Assembly: GCA_019096195.1 (NCBI GenBank)
Contig: JAGTXK010000027.1
Span: 248,001-312,000 of the forward strand
Direction: 5' to 3'
DNA length: 64,000 nt
Source of the DNA: Boletus sp. NGJ
Lineage: Eukaryota > Basidiomycota > Agaricomycetes > Boletales > Boletaceae
In this document: positions 56,666 through 64,000 of the stretch, in pieces
How the letters are laid out: each line of letters starts with the position of its first letter
How positions within the stretch are numbered: the stretch's first letter is position 1
The notes under the pieces: model-generated
The model's database searches: none
Told to the model about the DNA's origin: nothing
The model's input: the letters and a program-made list of their open reading frames with translations, nothing else
Position numbers and translations under genes: made by a program

Positions 56666-58883
56666 TCACTGCGGCGGAAACTGCATCGAACTGAACCCCG
56701 AATATGCACCATACTGTCCACCCAACGAACCCAACGGACGCATCGGCTGCGGTTGCGCATATGCGCCCGCGCCCGCACTAGTATTTGTCGAAATCGTCGG
56801 ACGAGGTTGAGGCGATCGACTGCCATGACCTATGCTCACGCTCGACGCACCATGTGCATGAAAGACTCCAGACGTATTCTTAAAGAACAGACACATGAGC
56901 ACCATCATTCTAGAAAAACACTAAAAATAAATGGAAGGGAAGGGCCCACGCACCGCGCTGATTGGGGACCGACCGGACATCCGACTTGATAACGAAGAAG
57001 AGGACGACGACCGGCTCGGTGCGTCTCCGGTAGACAAATAACTCGGCGGATCAGGGTAAAATGATGCTGGTCCTGCCCCTGCTCCCACAGGGCTAGGTCG
57101 GTTCACGACGCTCGCTGTCAGCCCGTCTCGGACCGTCGTCATCGCCATGTAATCCGGTACACGCTGCGATCCGGTGCGTCTGGATCCGTTTGCGCTCGTA
57201 GGCAGCGGATCTAGGGGTTTAAGGCTGCGTTGCCGCGAAACAGTATACGTGGCTCTTGTCCCGGAACGAGACCCGGACTTGCCACTACACCGGTGATCAC
57301 ATTCACATCCTTGGCAGCACTGCGCGGGACAGGAACACGTGCCACTCGGACAATTACACCGGCCATGACAGCGTGCGTCCGCCGAGGACGGATGCTGGGA
57401 CGGGCGCGTGTGAGTAGAATGAGAATTCGAGTCGGAATTGGAAGTCGCGTGATGGTTCTGATTCGGATTCGGAGGAGGGAATGTCGCAACCGGGTTCATC
57501 GACAGTTCATATGGGGTAAAACCGGTGGGCATTCCCACCGCATTTGCAGCGCTGGCTGTGGGCGATGCAGATATCTGTCTCAGCCACTCTTCAAATTCCC
57601 TTGTTTGAATATCCGAAGTAGATTCGCTGCTCAGTGGCGCGGAACTTGGTGGCAACGAGAGAATGGTGCAGTCCAGACAGAATGAGCAGGACGTGGGGTT
57701 TGTACACGTGGCGTATGCACCACCTGGCGCGATCGGTGCACTACTGTGGTGACTGCATCCTGGACACCGACAGGAGTCGCCACAGGTGCATGCAGAGGGA
57801 AAGACACCCGATGCAGCTTGCCATGCGTCGAATCCAGATTGTGTGCCTGGAATCATATTTTGCTGGGCAGGTGGCTGATGACGCACTGGGGATGCACGTG
57901 TGTCTCCCGCTTGTGGAACAGGTTTGGTCTCGTAGTGATCTGGCGTGTGGACATGCTCATAGGCTCGGCCATATGGGCTGAAATACATGTTTTCGTGCGT
58001 GTGGTGGCGGCTACTGTGGGTATGTGGTATGTTAGAAGAGGGGGAGTGGAGTGGCCCATCATTCCGAGGAGGGCGAGGAAGGACGGGACGAAGTTCAGCG
58101 ATGCGAGCAATGACGTGGGAAGAAAGCGGCGGGGGAGGATCCTTGGCACCATGTGATGACTCTGCGTGATGGTGATGATGTCTCTCCGCTTTGACGACAT
58201 CTTGGTTGTGAACAGAAGGGCGACGCCGGCCAGGAAGCTTGCGAAGCGCAAAACATTCGCATTGTTCACCTTTGTTACACCTACAGCCGCTAGGAGACGT
58301 TTCACCTTGTGAAAAGTCAATACTGTAGATGGGGGTGGCTAAAGGACGGCGTGTCGAGCCTACCACTATGGTCAGAATCAACTGATCCGTCAGACGCTGC
58401 GGGCAATATAGCGATCGCTTCCAGGTCTTCGGGCAGACCGTTTGGAAACGCAGCAAGAGCCGGCAGTTTGGTTGCCCCTGGTAATTCCAGGATAAAAAAT
58501 GAATGAGAGGGACAATGCCAGAATGCCCACCTTTCTTAGAGTGGGACGGCTCCGAGAGTGGATGGGAGGACATTTCTTGGGCACCACATAAACATTTCAC
58601 GTGCACTTGTTTTGTTTTACGAAGTTCTCTGCAGTGTTCACATTGCGTGACCGGACGACCCTTTTTCTTAATTTCGAACAAGGGACGATCGGTGTGTTTA
58701 CAGGCCGAGGACCGATGTCCCTTTATGCACGTTTCACTGTGGCGACCGAACCCATTTGATGAGATGCGGAGGGGAAGTAAATGGGTGTGGGGACTTACCA
58801 CGCGTACTTCTTATCGCTAACGAGAACCTGTGGGGTGGGGGTGGGTGCGATGAGGGGGAGGAAGGACGATGAGGACATACCAT
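56666..58883 (-). CDS. Copper-fist transcription factor with three Cys-rich clusters
   Basis: Copper-fist proteins (Ace1, Mac1, Cuf1) sense copper and bind DNA. The N-terminus assembles from an ATG-only exon (58881-58883), a 29-base exon (58799-58827) and exon 3 from 58736: MVLVSDKKYACETC, IKGHRSSACKHTDRPL, FEIKKKGRPVTQCEHC, RELRKTKQVHVKCLCG. This is the full zinc and DNA-binding unit with GRP. Further on are CRCNKGEQCECF (about 58270), CTCGDSCRCPGCSHH (57780) and CHGRCNCPSGTCSCPAQC with CQGCECDHRC (57290-57380). Such C-x-C and C-x2-C arrays bind Cu(I) in activators of this family. The third is metallothionein-like. The rest is Ser/Pro/His-rich. The last exon (56666 to about 56890) ends FSSMQFPPQ. 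It probably acts in the nucleus on copper uptake or detoxification genes. Confidence 0.92.
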
Positions 58884-59886
58884 TGGGAGGGAGTTTATTG
58901 GGGGAGTGATGGCGGGGAGTATGGGTGAGTGCTGGCTGAGCACGCCCGGACGGAATGGTGGGCAAACGCCCGCGACGTCGAGCGTACGAACTATGACCTA
59001 CAGACCATCGAGACGGTGGCTAGAGGGTATTTAAACACCATGCAAGAGACGACGAAAAAAAAAATAAAAAAAGACGGTGTTGACGATCGTTGACAGGGCC
59101 GGACAAGTGCGCTCCCTTTAATCGCACTGGATTATGGATTCTCAGCCACTGGATGCAAACAAGCGCAAATCAGATACAAGGGATGTGACCAGCGTTACTG
59201 TGACTGTGACTGCGGGGTGACGGAGAGTGACGGGTTGGGTGATTGAGTGATTTCTGCCAAAGGATCGCTTGGTCTGCTATTCTGACCCCGAACACACCCG
59301 CGGGTACTTTGTCTACTTCTGATAGATATGATCCCTACCATAGATATGTACCAGATAGTATTAGGCCCACCGCCAAATATCCCGAGGGTGGTCTCGTGTG
59401 GTCCGAATGGATATCTGCAGAGAAGATCTATCAGAATCCGCCCCCTACCTCGCCTTTCTTTCTGACGCAACGTTGCAGCCTGCTGTACTAATGACAGCCT
59501 GTCAAGGCTATACCGCTACTGGACCACGCCTCGTTGGTATAGGAACATCCATCAGCCTATTACGGACTCAGCGCGGTCCGGTATGCACTTATAAACACGA
59601 GGCCTCTACCCGTTTGCGTCTGCACGTCAGAATCAGCTACAACCAGCCCACCGTGAAATTCACTGCCACACACAAACAATCTATTAAAAATCCCACTTTT
59701 CCTATGGCGGTATAAAATCTCCAATCTTTTCTCCCCCGGCGCAATCAAAACAAACAGCAACATCACGTCGCAAGTATGGGAAAACATCCAAGTCGTGGTG
59801 TCGTGAGTAATAAACTGGAACGATCCGCCGTCCTTGTGACGCCGCTTTTTCGTGTGTGGGGATGGCGATTGTGTTTCCAGCTCGTT
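58884..59886. other. Intergenic region, nothing recognised
   Basis: It holds the promoter of the copper-fist gene and the 3' flank of zuotin. ORFs here are short and lack motifs. A poly-A tract lies near 59055. Confidence 0.4.
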
Positions 59887-61454
59887 TCACGACGCAGTCT
59901 CTGCTTCGGCCGCGCGCTGTTGTCTTCTCGCTTTCTTGGCCGCATTCGCCGCGGCTGCTTTCGCCTTCTTGGCTTCTGCGCGTGCTACCTTTTCCTCTTC
60001 TTCCTTTCGCTTTGCTTCCTCCTCTGCTTTTCGCTTATCCTCATCTGTCTTAGCCTTGGCCTCCGGGGCGGTGTTACCACCTTTGTTTTTCTTTTTCGCT
60101 TCCCGTGCCTCTTTCTCTTCCTGTTTGATCCTCTTGATGCGGGGATCCAAACTCAGCGTGAGATCGACGAGGCTGCGCAACCGGGCAGTATCCTCCTTCT
60201 TTCGTCGGGCGCGCTCGGACTTGTTCTTCTTCTCCGTATACCGCTTATCATCACGGCTGTATCCCAACTCCGTCTGTCAACCTCTGCCCATCATGCGCGA
60301 AAAAAAAGGAAAGGAGGGGGAAAATAAAAAGGAAACCATGACCAACCTATCACTTCCCTCGTTTACCTCCTTGTCCAAATACTCAAACGACCGCCAACTG
60401 TCAAAGTTGTACCAAAAATCGTAAAACGTTTCCACCTTGTCCTTGGGGTCATCAAATGTCCCCAACAACGGCACTGGTGTCTTCTTGCTAAACCGTGCTT
60501 CCCTCGCGTACACCGGCGCCCACGACTTGAAAAAGAAATCGACTTCGTTGGCCTGGTTTCCCTTGAAATCCGCAGCTGTTGGCGCGTCATCTTCGAGTGC
60601 GAGGTAACGAGGATCGACGGAATCAAATTGTCGACGTCGTTCAGGGTGTGTGAGCACCTCGTGTGCCTTTTGGATGCATTTGAAAAATGCGTCGTCATTG
60701 GTCGTGTGTGATAGACCGGCTTTCTTGTCAGGGTGGTGTTTGAGCACCTTTTTGCGATCTTATGATGGTCAGATACACCAAATCAACCCATAGGCATGGG
60801 GAGTGCGTGGAGGAGAGATGATTAAATCAGGATCGGACGGGTATGCGAGAATACATACGGGCAATCTTGATCTGTTCAGGCGTCGCTTTATAGCGCAGAT
60901 GGGAGAGCCCAAGAACCTGGTAGTGGTCTTGTTTCTACAGAGACAGCTATCAGTATCCATCTGAAAACAGGGTATGAAACAAAACAAAAAAAGGGGGGGG
61001 ACACGTTGCATCGAAAAAAAACGGCCAACGTGGAACGGAAAGGTGATAAGGTGGCAAAACCAGGACAGACCTTCCATTCCTTGGGATCAAGGAGCGACAA
61101 CTCGGGCGACTCCTCTTCATTGCCGACACCATGATCGTCTTCACCGTTCAACCCGTCCGCACGAAGCGCTTCGATCCGCAGCTGGTCTTGCTCGATCAGC
61201 TTGTCATATGCATCGAAGGAGAGGTTGTATAGTGCGCGGCGCGCGTGTGCGAGGTAGGCGGATCCAGCGGGGAGGAGTTTGCGTTGGACGACGGCTGGTG
61301 TGTATGCGTGCTAGAGTGAGCAACAAAACCCGGCACGAGACGATCCCATCATCCAAACGATGGCGACAGACTCACGAGCGAGTGTCTGGGCAGTCGACGA
61401 GTCGGGTGCAGCCCAGTTTTGAGCGAGTGCGGGCAAGACGGTGACACTAGCCAT
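59887..61454 (-). CDS. ZUO1: Zuotin, ribosome-associated J-domain co-chaperone
   Basis: It works with Ssz1 in the ribosome-associated complex at the polypeptide exit and drives Hsp70 Ssb. Translation starts at 61454 (MASVTVLPALAQNW). The first intron ends at CCAG so that exon 2 reads VVQRKLLPAGSAYLAHARRA. The J domain is DHYQVLGLSHLRYKATPEQI, KIAHRKKVLKHHPDKKAG with the essential HPD intact, and ending in EVLTHPERRRQFDS. The zuotin homology part follows: FFFKSWAPVYAREARFSKKT, VETFYDFWYNFDSWRSFEYL, then DDKRYTEKKNKSERARRKK, DPRIKRIKQEEKEAREAKKK. The long Ala/Lys/Glu helix that binds the ribosome ends ARRQQRAAEAETAS. The four-helix bundle found after this helix in yeast Zuo1 is not visible. Introns lie near 60275-60335, 60750-60860 and 60935-61070. 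Confidence 0.92.
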
Positions 61455-61916
61455 CGCTGAAAGAGAAATTTTCGCTCTTTTTTTTTTTTCTTCTTCTGTG
61501 TCGTTCCGACAGCCGCACGCACGAAAAATGTTATCGGACAGTCACGTGCAGGAGGGGATCTACAAGTACCGACGTAACTCGCAAAGATACGGTTCGACGA
61601 GTCATTTCCACGGAGATCAGACTCTTCATATCCCTTTGCCTCAATCTGTGACGAGCAGGTCATAGATCACTTCACGCCTAGACGTGGCACAAGACGTGGA
61701 GCCAACTTGATCTAGCTAATGAACTCTTGATCCCCGTCCAATCTTAAAACGATCGACCGAGGCTTGGGAACCTCCCCGCGGTGCCCGTGACCTTACAGAG
61801 ATTATGATATTAGATAGTGCACACCATGCATGCAAATACAGGAGCGAGCTGCACGCGCTCAGTAGACGTACAAACATGCTTTTTGTTTGAATTTTTATTT
61901 ATTTCATCCACCACAG

Positions 61917-63002
61917 CTACTTCACCCTCCATCTCTCTCCGGACCCCTTCGCAGGCTGACCCAGGTCGAGCTCCGGCTCAGACGCAGGCCCGAGCGGATC
62001 ACGCACGACGACCACCCCGCCCGAACTCGAACTCGTTCTCGACATCGAACCTGAACTCGCATTCCCGCTCATACTCCCCGGTTTCTCTTTCTCACCGAAT
62101 ATCCGACTCCGTGCTTCTTGGTATTGTGCCTCGCGCTCTGCGAGCGTACCCCTCGGCGCCGGGGACGTCCCCCCCGAACCTGAACCTGAGCCCGAGGTAG
62201 GTCCAGGGGAGGGCGAGGAGAGCGAGGCCGATGAGGCTGCCCCGGCACTATTGGCGCTGGTATTCGGGGACGGTCGTTTTAGGATACGGAGTGTCGGTTG
62301 GAGTGCCGCAAGTGGCGGAGGGGGGAAACTTTGACTCGTACTCGCAGGTGCAACGACGAGCTCGGGCATGGGTGCCCTTTTATTACTGAGTTGAACAGAT
62401 CATCGCGCGAGCATGTGTGCATGTCCGACGAGCGAGTCATCCAGATGAACCAAAAAAAAAAGAAAGAAAAAACCATGCGAACTGGAAGATCAGCACGAGC
62501 GCATGGCCAGAGTCGAGGGATGGGACGGGGACTCACGCTTCCTCCCAGATTTTGCTACTGTCCTCTTCTCCCTTTCGCTCATCGGCTGCCCTCTCTCTCC
62601 TTCCCGAAGGACTCGGACCCGGAGCCGTGCCATCCTTCCTAGCCCCACTCGCCGTCGCCGTCGCCATTGGCACCTTCGTAGCCCCATTCACATCCTTTTC
62701 CCTCTCCCCATCTACCTGCTCCTGCTCCTCCTCATCGTCCTCATCGTCGTCCCAATCATCACGCACGACCTTTGCCTTGGCCGCCTTCGTCAGACTCGAC
62801 GTTCGCTTCACAAACGTCGACCCAGCTCGTCCACTTCCCTAACAAATCCCACAGTATGAACAATGAATAAAAAAACATTCGACAATTCGCCGTCCGGCGT
62901 GTGTTAAGACGTAAGCGACGGCATGCCTCTCGTGCACAACAAAAAGGACGCCCTTACCGGCGGATCTTGATCCCAGAGGCCACTCTCGCTCGTATTTGCC
63001 AT
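61917..63002 (-). CDS. SUZ-domain protein
   Basis: Three exons, 62958-63002, 62537-62838 and 61917-62385, fit exactly in phase. The start is MANTSESGLWDQDPP; exon 2 begins GSGRAGSTFVKRTSSLTKAA. Then there is an acidic block (DDWDDDEDDEEEQEQ), and the second splice rebuilds KIWEEANKRAPMPELVV. The SUZ domain is spread over LRILKRPSP and TLAEREAQYQEARSRIFGE, the usual RNA-binding signature with the L-x-x-R-x-x-x-Y-x-x-A-R-x-R-I-F motif. The end is Ser/Gly-rich. Small proteins of this kind (animal SUZRD1) are linked to RNA binding. Here the function is inferred from the domain only. Confidence 0.85.
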
Positions 63003-63288
63003 CGGGGCACGTTTCGGCTCTCCAGCGGGCTCCGCTCAAGCCACTGACAGAAATCCAGTACTAGTACACGCGGGTCGATGGGTTATGTATGAGTAACAGT
63101 GCGAGAGACACCTTGGACCGATTTGAAAACCCTTCTTGGCGTTCGCTGAGTTTGAAGTGAAAAAAGCAGACAAGTGGTCAATCCATTTCAAGTTTCCAAG
63201 CCAAAGCTTCGGACACATCCCCGGCTGAATGAAGCCAATACAAATAGTACATGTACAACGCCTGATTCGTTCACCTCGACCCCTTTCT

Positions 63289-64000
63289 TCATGCTGTCCC
63301 AGTGAGCTTGGCAACCTCGTACAAGTACGTCCCGAGCACCTTGGTCTGACGACATTATTATTGAGAGCTGATCGCGATCACGAACACGCGCCACACGTAC
63401 CCCTTCAATAAAGTTGGATATGTCCAGTTTTTCGTTCGTCGAGCTACATCAGCCACAACAAGTTCGCTTGAGCGACCCACGATGAGAATGAAAAGGCACG
63501 TACTGCGCCCCATCATCTGCCCGACCCATTGGGAGCAACAATACGTTCACCCCCAATTTCTCTGCAAACGTGAGTGTCACGGGGATCGATCCTCCCTCGC
63601 GCGTATAATCCGGCGACTTGTTCCAGATCGCCTAGTTCATCCCCAATAACAAAAACATCCTTCAGTTCCAAGCTGTCGTCCAACCGTGGGGGGGAAACGG
63701 GATATGATCACATGCCAACGTACCTCGATGGCCTTTCGGGCCGCTTCAAAGTTCCAGTGGTTGACGTCTGCAACCCAGGGCTTGCCTCCATGGAGATACT
63801 CGACCTTCATCTTGTTCTTACTATTCAGCTTGGCGAATTCGGATTCGATGTAGGCCGTCACGAGCGGGATGACAGATTCAGGCGTCTGTGGCGGGACGAG
63901 GCTACCGAAACGAAAACGCGGTTTAGTCGATCATGAACACCATCGATCGATGTACGACGTCTGTCAGGTGGCATCGTAGGTACGCACCGAAGACTGAACT
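63289..64000 (-). CDS. DUG1: Cys-Gly metallodipeptidase, C-terminal part
   Basis: Dug1 splits Cys-Gly during glutathione breakdown, using two metal ions, in the cytosol. The gene runs off the right edge; its N-terminal half, with most metal ligands, is outside. Exons seen: 63988-64000, 63724-63901, 63504-63631, one near 63410-63450, and the last ending at 63289. Joined, they read [113 protein letters not shown], and [18 protein letters not shown]. The TREGGSIP loop and the metal-binding His of DDGAHSTNEK (split by an intron) are intact. Confidence 0.93.

Noticed and set aside
1-64000. CRISPR arrays, bacterial operons, rRNA genes, telomere repeats
   Set aside because: Scanning by eye found none, and the intron-rich fungal gene structure makes the bacterial types irrelevant.

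Overview
The window is fungal nuclear DNA. Genes are split by many short introns (about 45 to 70 bases, GT-AG, sometimes GC-AG) and lie on both strands. The gene set is typical of an Agaricomycete basidiomycete: copper-fist regulator, zuotin, LCB2, DUG1, DGK1, and TPR-CHAT relics. The TPR-CHAT style and the membrane-protein family would fit a Rhizoctonia-like species, but that name is an inference and not something the sequence proves.

Layout. 0-15 kb: the 3' end of an unrecognised gene, a seven-helix type membrane protein, a DGK1-type CTP-dependent diacylglycerol kinase, a decayed guanine deaminase, a 14-helix MFS transporter, a small conserved-looking protein and a CHAT-domain relic. 15-22 kb: a large serine/proline-rich protein and, divergent from it, a proline-rich protein with a Whi5/Nrm1-like motif. 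22-30 kb: an accessory, gene-poor block with duplicated short segments, a complete but broken TPR-CHAT gene on the minus strand and a broken alpha/beta hydrolase. 30-42 kb: UDP-glucose 6-dehydrogenase, an EST1/SMG7-type protein, a small DUF6914-like protein, a PEX39-like peroxisomal import factor and, divergent from it, an AGE2/SMAP-type ArfGAP. 44-54 kb: a SNF2 helicase of the Rad5/Rad16 group, serine palmitoyltransferase subunit 2 (divergent, sharing a promoter with a TCACGTGA inverted repeat) and an FAD monooxygenase. 56-64 kb: a copper-fist transcription factor with three Cys-rich clusters, zuotin, a SUZ-domain protein and the C-terminal part of the DUG1 dipeptidase.

Most intact genes are housekeeping functions: lipid synthesis (DGK1, LCB2), nucleotide sugar supply (UGDH), vesicle traffic (ArfGAP), RNA surveillance or telomere work (EST1/SMG7), co-translational folding (zuotin), glutathione turnover (DUG1) and peroxisome import (PEX39-like). 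There is no operon logic. Neighbours are linked only by shared divergent promoters. I found no complete new multi-gene system. The most unusual items are the decayed TPR-CHAT copies, the His/Lys-rich insertion in the guanine deaminase relic, the metallothionein-like clusters in the copper-fist protein, and two genes whose reading frame leaves and later returns to its starting phase. Exon borders were read by eye and are firm only where I say both phase and splice sites agree.
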